Below, one piece after another: positions 17,101 to 23,977 of a stretch of 64,000 bases of DNA. Source of the stretch: Methanosphaera sp. ISO3-F5 (lineage in GTDB: Archaea; Methanobacteriota; Methanobacteria; Methanobacteriales; Methanobacteriaceae); NCBI RefSeq assembly GCF_034480035.2, contig NZ_CP118753.2, forward strand, positions 1,258,677 through 1,322,676, in the 5' to 3' direction. Made by a program: the position numbers and the translations under genes. Under the pieces are notes generated by a model. That model did no database searches and was not told where the DNA came from. It saw nothing but the letters and a program-made list of their open reading frames with translations. Position 1 is the stretch's first letter. Every line of letters begins with the position of its first letter.

Positions 17101-19324
17101 TAATTTAATTATAGTTCATTATAGTGAACAATACACTTCTTCGAATAAATACGATACAATTACAGTGTCAAATCAAAATAAAGAATATGAAAACATTATA
17201 AAACTTTTCTTAAATGAAAATAATTATGAATCTAATGATGAATATATGGAAAACAATTTAAAAATTTTTAATGGAATAAATGGTGAATGGTTATTAAGAG
17301 TAATAAGTGATAATAATCAAATTAATAGAGATAAATTAAGTATTATATCGGCTATAAAATATATACTATCCATATTACATAAAGAGAATATCATTTGGAT
17401 ACCTATTAGTTTAGATGAAATTAATAGAATATGTAAAACTATTAATATTACCCTTGATTCAAAATTGCATAAATTATTAAATAATAATCAAAATATGGAT
17501 TATATTTTGTTTGTAGGATTAGAATATGATACTGAATACAATGTTGAAATAGTTTACTACCCTATAGAAATTAATAACGATATTGATAACTCAGAAGATT
17601 TAACAAGTAATGATAATATAATAAATATATCTTATATATTTAATTCAGAACTATTACAAAATTCAAGTTTTAAAAGTAAGTTTTTCAGAAATTTCATTAT
17701 GCAAATTGCTTTAGCAAATTATAAAAAATTATCTTTAACGGATTTATGGAATGATACTAGTGACATTTTAGATAAAATTAAACCTAAATTACTTAATGAT
17801 GATTATAATTTTTCTAAAGAAATAAAAAAACATATCTTAGACTGTGCAATATTTAATTTCCGTGAAGATCTTGAAAACATTAAAATTCATTCAGAAAATA
17901 AAACCCAATTATACGAATTACCAAAAAAATATGCCTTTGAAGGAATTTCAGATAATGTAGATAGTATTATTAAAAAAATGAAAGATGATGTTGTGGTTTT
18001 ACCAGAACATAAATTTATATTAGATAATTATAATTCAAAAATATCTGAAAAAAATGTTTCTGTAAACAACAATGAAAATCCAACTACAGAACCAATTAAA
18101 AATGATACTCCAGATACAGATTTTATAAATGATGAAAATAATGATATAAACTCCGAAAAAAATAATAAGGGTATGATTTATAAACCTCATCGTTTTGATA
18201 GTTTGAATCAAGAAATTCCATTAGATAACATAAGAACATTAATTGGTACTATTCCTCATAGTAATAAGAAAATATTCATAGAGTATGGACATAAAGAATT
18301 ATCTAATAGACATGTATTAATATCGGGTAAATCAGGTTATGGGAAAACTTATTTCATGCAATGCTTAATTTATGAAATGTCTAAACAAAAAATCCCTACT
18401 TTAATTATAGATTATAGTGATGCATTTACTGAAAACGAACTAAAAGATGAAATAAAAGATTTTTTAGGAGAAAATTTAAAAATATTTAATGTTAAAAAAG
18501 ATAAATTCCCTTTAAATCCTTTCAGAAAACAATTTGAAGAAGATTATTTAGATATATCTTCTAAAATAAAAAGTATATTTAGTTCTGTATACAATATAGG
18601 ACCAATACAAGAAAATACATTGTTAACAACAATATTTGAAGAATTAAATAATAATCAAGAAAATATGGATTTTAATATTCTAAAAAATGCATTAATGAAT
18701 AAAAATGATAAAAATTCACAGTCAGTTTTAAGTCAAATAAATGAATTTTTATTATATGATCCATTTATGAATGATAAAACATTTGATTGGTCATGTTTAG
18801 ATAAACGTTCAAAAGATGTGATAATAATTCAATTACATGGATATTCCAAAAATATCCAAAAAATAATTACTGAATTCATATTATGGGATTTATGGAATTA
18901 TAAATTAATATACGGATCAGAAGAAAAACCATTTAATATTGTATTAGACGAAGCACAAAATTTAGATTTTAGTACAGATAAATCTCCTTCTGTTAAAATT
19001 TTAAAAGAAGGAAGAAAAAAAGGTTGGAGTGCATGGTTTGCTACTCAAACAATTAATGGTATCATTAAAAAAACTGGTGAAAATCCATTTAACATAGCTG
19101 AAAATATTATATATTTCCATCCAACAGACAAAATAAAAAATGTAGCTTCAGATTTTACAACCAATAATGAAGATAAACTTAAATGGACTGAAAAAATATC
19201 CAATTTAAAAAAAGGAGAATGTATATTTGTAGGCCCTACTAAAAATAGTGAAAATCATTTAAATCCTTCAAGACCATTTTATTTAAAAATTGATTCATTA
19301 AAAGATAGAAAAAATAATGATTAA
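14153..19324 (+). CDS. dptH: DptH-like restriction protein with C-terminal HerA/FtsK-type ATPase
   Basis: A protein of ~1723 residues. The start at 14153 follows GGGGATG by 6 bases and overlaps DptG by 20 bases. The long N-terminal and central parts carry no motif I can name. The C-terminal ~350 residues hold Walker A (SGKSGYGKT) near residue 1390 and Walker B (NIVLDEAQNL) near 1596. These are followed by WFATQTINGI and NIAENIIYFHPTD, typical of HerA/FtsK-like DNA translocases. Size and domain order fit DptH, the third member of the DptFGH restriction complex. It is the last gene of the island. The coding frame is intact with no frameshift, so the restriction half has been kept. Confidence 0.82.
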   Translation: MSEEFYKYISTKLIDTFSLEGQIKNGDKFFIEFDEKNQVKNLYDNLKEVAINYGNNIKVEPFKFQYNNGNPYETYTITFNSLKLVIASSDNATNDYLVTLRNAVTEQNDVWKDTALLIIGINLIDSIQNGMKDLQNRGMPFNINRLTDNLKSEIYSKDTLNKYEKECLNFHLDNMLNDMYETTLWDYEDVLAIINQGKILEEQYPKLGLFPDSKINQDNHKQTLKKHIKENHNEFERVAEAHRLEEPKDKLEKRYTNSGVTKLNKDNWYETDYNSVKRYINKDKGFIEYDDEYNSVNNEKLIYWEKPEKNNKAGLRKRHIIVFNPDNLEEITLEFMFDSVLSKSFINKKSQKIATTKGKKLIINLKSNPNTTTFNKVTYTHKDISSMKYIFNIAIVNCPEDILKPIKSNYLIMPSKKYIQILNEDNNNLIELGIGDEKNKIIISEEKQEIPITLNDTIIINDDNSLFSESNNLIEFQLSYDLFFKIPLAIKENEEKVIPKQSVTISNYKRENESNFIYNGNKIIQGSNIFSIDKKFKKFLKLEEQIVKGKIFSGNIDINNNIEPEELLLSNEIREKYENILNYYENMKNEKTICGYPSLVYLDDNLEKLYTDFLIVYNKEIENITEEESLSDYPNKFNLSKIGVFKSINNIYYSSLSPLVMAYQIELKHQLKNEPIEESLLNRLTPDNLLPYIYNEDNKIFKPLTQNIAKEWIIYEKEVEVNLGSTNKFIAKVIEDKMNRFIKTFYYLFDSNDPAPLKLNIINIQNDKEIVKGIFNFIYSYIKKSRSIIPVELNIYNNEDKSFFDYLFKCNNESDLEDIFDIKINSKDFDPSDILRIIQNNITYYKIDKNITKTFEYAHISFYKSSTNIGTSNSNMENVETGVYLNGLLSETTAFKSGNNYKVGFGTRNLRNKNNLLLKTAINTNEIIHNTKNNGEDIYSKGKSITIKPKTPEFDDIELLYDKSVWVTFIEPVFGLEYFDTNDNLIIVHYSEQYTSSNKYDTITVSNQNKEYENIIKLFLNENNYESNDEYMENNLKIFNGINGEWLLRVISDNNQINRDKLSIISAIKYILSILHKENIIWIPISLDEINRICKTINITLDSKLHKLLNNNQNMDYILFVGLEYDTEYNVEIVYYPIEINNDIDNSEDLTSNDNIINISYIFNSELLQNSSFKSKFFRNFIMQIALANYKKLSLTDLWNDTSDILDKIKPKLLNDDYNFSKEIKKHILDCAIFNFREDLENIKIHSENKTQLYELPKKYAFEGISDNVDSIIKKMKDDVVVLPEHKFILDNYNSKISEKNVSVNNNENPTTEPIKNDTPDTDFINDENNDINSEKNNKGMIYKPHRFDSLNQEIPLDNIRTLIGTIPHSNKKIFIEYGHKELSNRHVLISGKSGYGKTYFMQCLIYEMSKQKIPTLIIDYSDAFTENELKDEIKDFLGENLKIFNVKKDKFPLNPFRKQFEEDYLDISSKIKSIFSSVYNIGPIQENTLLTTIFEELNNNQENMDFNILKNALMNKNDKNSQSVLSQINEFLLYDPFMNDKTFDWSCLDKRSKDVIIIQLHGYSKNIQKIITEFILWDLWNYKLIYGSEEKPFNIVLDEAQNLDFSTDKSPSVKILKEGRKKGWSAWFATQTINGIIKKTGENPFNIAENIIYFHPTDKIKNVASDFTTNNEDKLKWTEKISNLKKGECIFVGPTKNSENHLNPSRPFYLKIDSLKDRKNND

Positions 19325-19587
19325 TATATAAAATGATGTATAAATATCCTATTAAAAATAATTTATACTAAAGATTATATTATTCTATTCATACAATATA
19401 TCTTTTTATTCTTTTTTTATTATTAGTACATTTTTTTATTAATAGCTCTGAAATAATAAAATATGCTATAAATACAGAACAATTACTTCGTATTCTAATT
19501 ATATTACATATATTAAAAAATTGAAAAATAATTTGTGGATTTTGGAGGGTAGGTGGATAAGATATGTTTCCATATCTATTCTTTTTT
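19325..19587. other. AT-rich convergent intergenic region
   Basis: About 260 bases between the end of DptH and the convergent PH-domain gene. Several T tracts (e.g. CTTTTTATTCTTTTTTT at 19409-19425) could end transcription rightwards. The right edge marks the start of the strongly G+T-rich block on the + strand. No gene is seen. Confidence 0.4.
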
Positions 19588-19995
19588 TTAGTCGCATAGG
19601 TAGTGTTTTTTGATTAGTTTGACTATTTGTTTGGCTTCTTGTGTTTGGTTTGATGGTACTTTGAAGGTTATTGGTACGTTTACTGATCCTCCTTCTGGTA
19701 GTATTTCGGGGTTGTTTGTTACTCCTATTTTTATGTCTGCGTCTATGTCGAATGTTCCTGCTGTTTCGAATGATATTGTTCTGATTGTTTTTTTGGGGAA
19801 GAATTTTACTTCTACTTTTTTTCCGCTGAGTCCTTGTATGTCTACTAGGTATATTCCTAGGTTTGTTAGTATTATTGAGTCTCTTAGGAAGTGGAATGAT
19901 TGTATTACTGTTTCGTTTTCGAATAGGTATTCTTCTATTATGCTTATGTCTCCGCCTATGTCTGCGTGTCCGATTACTTGGCTTAGGAATCCCAT
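19588..19995 (-). CDS. Bacterial-type PH domain protein
   Basis: A ~135-residue protein that fits the bacterial pleckstrin-homology (bPH_2/DUF1696) fold: HADIGGDISIIEEYLFENETVI at the start, strand-rich centre (DSIILTNLGIYLVDIQGLSGKK) and an amphipathic C-terminal helix. Members of this family are small cytoplasmic or membrane-associated proteins of unclear role. I use the ATG at 19993-19995 because GGTGA (20005-20001) lies 5 bases upstream; the longer frame would begin at a GTG inside that site. It stands alone. Confidence 0.8.
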   Translation of the reverse strand: MGFLSQVIGHADIGGDISIIEEYLFENETVIQSFHFLRDSIILTNLGIYLVDIQGLSGKKVEVKFFPKKTIRTISFETAGTFDIDADIKIGVTNNPEILPEGGSVNVPITFKVPSNQTQEAKQIVKLIKKHYLCD

Positions 19996-20096
19996 GTGTT
20001 TCACCTTTTTTTTGTTTGTATGTTTATGTGTTTGTTTTTGTTTTTATTTATTTTTTTGTTGTATTGTGTGGAAAAAAAGTATAGGGTGTGGGTGTT

Positions 20097-20681
20097 TTAG
20101 AGGGGTAGTTTTATTTTGTTTTTTGTTTTTTGTGGTAGGAATGATAGTATTATGCTTAGTAGGCAGGTTATCATTATTGCTGGTGGGTAGTATGTGTATG
20201 CTATGATGTATCCTATTGTGTATAGTATTGTTGTGAATATCATATTTTGTTTTGTGTTTTTTAGTTTTAGTCGTAGTGCTATGTTTGCTGGGTCTTTTCG
20301 TATTAGTAGTTGGTCTACTATGTAGAAGTTTATGTTTGTTAGGAAGAAGATTAGTCCGAACATTGCTTGTGCTGTGAATGAGTTCATGTTTGTTGATAGC
20401 ATTGTTGTTGCGTGTGGTAGTAGGCCTATTATCATCATGCTTATTGCGCTTGCCCATGTGATTGTGCTGTCTAGTTTGTTTACTACGTTGAATAGTGTGT
20501 GGTGGTAGTTCCATAGGTTGAAGCATATTAGGAAACTTGTTGTGTATGCTATGAATTCTGGGTTTAGTTCTAGTAGGCTTGTCCAGGTGGGTGTTGCTGG
20601 TAGTGGTATTTCCATTACTATTATTGTGATGATGATTGCTAGTATTGCATCTATTAGTGCTTCGAATCTTTCTGTTTGCAT
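20097..20681 (-). CDS. TMEM175-family membrane protein (DUF1211), copy 2
   Basis: A 194-residue integral membrane protein with about six hydrophobic helices. The first helix carries RFEALIDAILAIIIT, the form here of the FSDAxxAIxxT filter-helix motif of TMEM175 potassium channels. Prokaryotic TMEM175 proteins assemble as tetramers and conduct K+ without the classical TVGYG filter. Here the usual Ser in FSDA is Ile (LIDA), a common archaeal variation that may alter selectivity. The ATG overlaps the stop of the preceding paralogue (TAATG), so translation is coupled and the two may form hetero-oligomers. Confidence 0.83.
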   Translation of the reverse strand: MQTERFEALIDAILAIIITIIVMEIPLPATPTWTSLLELNPEFIAYTTSFLICFNLWNYHHTLFNVVNKLDSTITWASAISMMIIGLLPHATTMLSTNMNSFTAQAMFGLIFFLTNINFYIVDQLLIRKDPANIALRLKLKNTKQNMIFTTILYTIGYIIAYTYYPPAIMITCLLSIILSFLPQKTKNKIKLPL

Positions 20682-21262
20682 TAGTTTTCACCTGTTTTGT
20701 ATGTTTCCTGGTAGTGTGTTAGGAGGTTCCATGTTATTATGGTTAGTAAGCATATTATCATCATTATTATTGGGTATCCGTGTGTTGCTATTATTGCTCC
20801 TATTATGAATAGTGTTGTGTTCATGATGAATATTTTGTTGTAGCTTATTTGTTCTAGTAGTGTGTTGTGTGTGTCTTTTTTTATTGTTAGTGCTGTTGAT
20901 ACTACGAATAGTATGTTTACTATGAAGAATATGAATCCGAACATTATTTCGGGTACTAGGTCGTATGGTTTGTGTGCTACCCATGCTGTTAGGTATGGTA
21001 CGAATGTTGTGAAGAATATGAGTACTGAGTACATCCATATTACGTGGTCGTCTATGTTTTGTACTTTTTCGAAGAATTTTCTGTGGTGGTCCCATATGCT
21101 GAATAGTACTATGAAGCTTATTATGTATGCTAGGTACATTATTTTGAGGTCCCATATTCCCGTGAAGGTTAGTGTTTCGGGTTGTGGTATTTTAAGTACC
21201 ATTACGGTCATCATTATTGCGAGTATTGCGTCGATGAATGTTTCGAATCTTTCTGTTTGCAA
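20681..21262 (-). CDS. TMEM175-family membrane protein (DUF1211), copy 1
   Basis: A 193-residue paralogue of the downstream gene, with the same RFETFIDAILAIMMT first helix and about six transmembrane segments. The start is a TTG at 21262-21260, fixed by a strong GAGGTGA (21273-21267) 4 bases before it; no ATG is available. The N-terminal sequence MQTERFE is identical in both copies, so the pair arose by tandem duplication. The predicted role is K+ or cation conductance in the cytoplasmic membrane. Confidence 0.82.
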   Translation of the reverse strand: MQTERFETFIDAILAIMMTVMVLKIPQPETLTFTGIWDLKIMYLAYIISFIVLFSIWDHHRKFFEKVQNIDDHVIWMYSVLIFFTTFVPYLTAWVAHKPYDLVPEIMFGFIFFIVNILFVVSTALTIKKDTHNTLLEQISYNKIFIMNTTLFIIGAIIATHGYPIIMMIICLLTIITWNLLTHYQETYKTGEN

Positions 21263-21327
21263 TATGTCACCTCTTTTTTTTGTATTGTTGTATATTATTG
21301 TTTTTTGTTTGTTTTGTTATTTTATTT

Positions 21328-21915
21328 TTAGTATAGTAGTGCCATGAGTAGTGTTAGGTTTGTGGGTAGTTTTCCTTCTCGGATCCATTTTATTTCTTCG
21401 TTGAATTCTCCTCTGAGTGTTTCTGTGACTAGTCCTCCTATGGATTCTATGCTGTTTCTTAGTTTTTCTGGGTGTTTGCATGGCTTGTTTTGTGTTCTTG
21501 TGCATGTGTTGCAGTGTGTGCAGTATCCTGCGGAGAGTATTCTTCCATGGTATTTTTTTTCTTCTTGTTCTAGTTTTTCTTGTAGTTTCTTTTTTTCCTG
21601 GAATAGTGTGTTTTCTATTATTTTGTTTAGTTGTTCTGGTGTGTACTGGTTTTGTTGTGCTTTTTGTGTGTAGTTTATTTTTGTCATTATTAGTTTTATG
21701 TTTTTGTAGTTGTTCCATTGCTTGTAGGGGTTGTCATGGAATTCTGGGCATGCCCAGTTTTTTGAGTAGTTTGGGCATTCTTTGCATGCTTTCATTGTTG
21801 CTTCTTTGTCTATGTATTTTTGTTGGTATTCTTGTGTGGTTATTGTTTTGGTGTGTTGTTCTGGTGTGTATAATTTGTTTATTTCTTCTTGGTTCATATC
21901 TTTTTTTGCCCCCAT
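21328..21915 (-). CDS. DUF2284 Cys-rich metal-binding protein
   Basis: A 195-residue soluble protein. The N-terminal half has CKECPNYSKNWACPEF and the C-terminal half has CTHCNTCTRTQNKPCKHPEK followed by SIESIG, the arrangement of DUF2284 predicted metal-binding proteins. These cysteines probably hold an Fe-S cluster or zinc. Two starts are possible, the ATG at 21913-21915 and one six codons later. Neither has a close ribosome binding site. The gene lies head-to-head with the 22032 gene across a 116-base divergent promoter region. Its role is unknown; related proteins occur widely in anaerobes. Confidence 0.8.
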   Translation of the reverse strand: MGAKKDMNQEEINKLYTPEQHTKTITTQEYQQKYIDKEATMKACKECPNYSKNWACPEFHDNPYKQWNNYKNIKLIMTKINYTQKAQQNQYTPEQLNKIIENTLFQEKKKLQEKLEQEEKKYHGRILSAGYCTHCNTCTRTQNKPCKHPEKLRNSIESIGGLVTETLRGEFNEEIKWIREGKLPTNLTLLMALLY

Positions 21916-22031
21916 TTTTTCGGTTTTTTTGTGGTTATTTATTGTTTTTGTTTTTTATTGTATGATTAATTTTATGTTGTTTGAATGAGATAGTTAATAG
22001 TAGGAATTTATAATTTTTTTTATGTGATATT

Positions 22032-22487
22032 ATGGCAGTTAAAAATCCAGGATTTGATGGCTTAATTGGTGATGTACCATATGAAACTCTTAAACTTGAT
22101 GGCGGAGTTAATCTTGTAGTTGAATATCTTAGGACTCGTAAGTCTAAGGAGAATGATGGTAAGACTGGTCGTTTCACTAGTCCTTATCGTAGAATTACCC
22201 TCTTTGCTGGTGATGAGATCTTATCGGATAATGTTGAGATTAATCCTTATTTTGTGGATGATATCTTGGATGATTCTTTGAATACTATTCATGAGGGTTT
22301 GTCTCTTGGTGAGATTAAGAAGAGGATTAGTGATGATGAGGGTTATCTTGTTGTTTTATGGACTCGTGGCCGTACTCCTTTGCCTGTTGAGTTGGGTAAT
22401 TTTAAGGATTTGGTTCTTGAGAGGATTGATAGTGTTGATGATCTTACCAGTTTGACTATTGAGGTTGTTAATTCTTTTAGTGATTGA
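22032..22487 (+). CDS. Hypothetical soluble protein
   Basis: A 151-residue acidic protein that I do not recognise. It has no signal peptide or membrane span. The sequence alternates short strands and helices (VNLVVEYLRTRKS, PYRRITLFAGDE, EGYLVVLWTRGRTPLPVE), so it is probably an alpha/beta fold. ATG at 22032 with a weak GTGAT upstream. From about codon 40 the coding strand becomes strongly G+T-rich, in line with the surrounding block and in contrast to the divergent neighbour. It is probably specific to Methanobacteriales, but this is a guess. Confidence 0.7.
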   Translation: MAVKNPGFDGLIGDVPYETLKLDGGVNLVVEYLRTRKSKENDGKTGRFTSPYRRITLFAGDEILSDNVEINPYFVDDILDDSLNTIHEGLSLGEIKKRISDDEGYLVVLWTRGRTPLPVELGNFKDLVLERIDSVDDLTSLTIEVVNSFSD

Positions 22488-22972
22488 TGATTATTTTTTT
22501 TTACAAAAATATTATTTGTTTAATAATTGTACAAACCTTTATATACTATGAAGATAAACATTAATATGTACAATATATGTACAAGTTGTGTATATTATAT
22601 GTACAAAAAGTATTTCTTTAAACACAAACTAAGAAAAAAAAATCCTAAAAATCATAAACACGGAAAGTTTTATTGAAGAACCCTCCCAAAAAAAAAAAAT
22701 AATAATAAAATAAATATATTCCCAAACCATAAGAAACAAATACAATACAAAGATTAATCCAAAATTTATATAACTTGTAGCAATATCCCCCTAAACCCGA
22801 ATAAAAACTACAAGCACAAAGGATAAACTGACAACTTCAATAAAACTTCTATACATTACTTTTTTTAAACATAAACACAAATCATAGTAAAAAAAATGTT
22901 CCAACCCACTAAAAACTATAAATACCCACAAAAAAATAAACATAATACAATAAAATTAATGGGACAAAAACT
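22488..22972. other. Long leader or possible ncRNA region with operator-promoter
   Basis: A 485-base region without a convincing open frame. It contains a promoter with phased TGTACA boxes at its left end (separate entry) and a second TATA-like TTTATATAAC near 22765. An inverted pair, CTTGTAG (22774-22780) and CTACAAG (22808-22814), could form a 7-bp stem. A transcript from the left promoter would run ~400 bases before the next start codon at 22973, so it may be a long leader or a separate RNA. A weak TATA (ACTATAAATACC, ~22914-22925) lies closer to that start. Confidence 0.35.
22528..22605 (+). promoter_or_regulatory. Promoter flanked by four phased TGTACA palindromes
   Basis: TGTACA occurs at 22528, 22567, 22578 and 22600, each followed by A (extended consensus TATGTACAA in the last three). 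The last three are 11 and 22 bases apart, so they face the same side of the helix. A good TATA box (TTTATATAC, 22538-22546) lies between the first and second sites, which puts the expected start point near 22570, on top of the second site. This is the layout of a repressor array. The regulator and the controlled transcript are unknown. Confidence 0.5.
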
Positions 22973-23712
22973 ATGAATAAGAAAATAATATTATTCACAG
23001 CAATAACCATAACAATAATATGCCTATTAAACACCACAACAGCAACCAACACAAACAACATCCAATCCAACATAACAAACAACCCCGACAACCTCACCCA
23101 AAACAACCAACACACAAACCAAAACCACACACCACCACCATATAAAACAAACACAACCAACAACACCACAAAAAAAGAAAACAACACACCACTAGACAAA
23201 TCAAGGCCAATATACTTCGCAATGGACCACACCAACAACAAAGACGAAGAAATACTCAAAACAATCACAAACAAACTAGAAGCTGAAGGATTCAACATAG
23301 TAAGCGCAGAAATAGGACCAAACAAAATGTCACAAAACACACACTACCTATACGAACACAACATAACAAACGCAATAATATTCCACCTATTCAATGGAGC
23401 AGACCCATCCACCATAAGAGAACTAGCAACAAACGGAACAGACAACAGGGGCAGAACAGTAAGAAAAAGAGGAAACCAGTAGTACTAGCATGGTTCTATG
23501 ACAGCATAGACTGTGTAAACGACAATGCCAGCGGCACAGCATACATATACGCAAGCGAAACAGGACCAAGACTAGAAAACCCCAAACAATACATGGAAGA
23601 AAACGACATAATCGCAATATGCACCAGCAGCGACAACGGAAAACACAAAGAAAACGCAGACTACACAGGAGAAAAAACCGCAGAAGAATTCATAAAACTC
23701 TTCGAAGAATAA
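22973..23712 (+). pseudogene. Frameshifted secreted protein with the RPIYFAMDHT domain
   Basis: A signal peptide (MNKKIILFTAITITIICLL) is followed by an Asn/Thr/Pro-rich linker and, from about residue 77, a domain beginning RPIYFAMDHTNNKD. The frame breaks near 23477: compared with the intact paralogue at 27276-29465, one base is missing after GGA AAC. In the next frame the sequence continues as VVLAWFYDS ... SETGPRL ... ICTSSDN ... FIKLFEE and stops at 23710-23712. Both halves therefore match the paralogue and only one base is lost. A single-base sequencing error would also explain it. Unlike the paralogue, this copy has no Ig-like repeats. The function of the domain is unknown. Confidence 0.82.
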
Positions 23713-23977
23713 ACAAAAAAATAACACATAAAACACCAAAATACTAAACTTTATTTTAATTATTTTTTTTAACTAAATACTATAGGTGTAAAATTAGTAA
23801 ATATTATACACAAATAATATAACAGAATAATTATTCAACGCAAAAGTTTAAACAAAGCATAGATAAGTACTAAAGCACTAATTAATAATATAATCCTATT
23901 AGAAAAAAAGATTTGAATAAAAGAAAAAATAGGAAGAAATTAAAAGGTGATATATGTTTTCATTAATTCTATCTTAA

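Noticed and set aside
19610-20206. Long + strand frame opposite the PH-domain gene
   Set aside because: Antisense to a recognised gene. The Phe/Cys/Val/Leu-rich product simply reflects the G+T-rich + strand.
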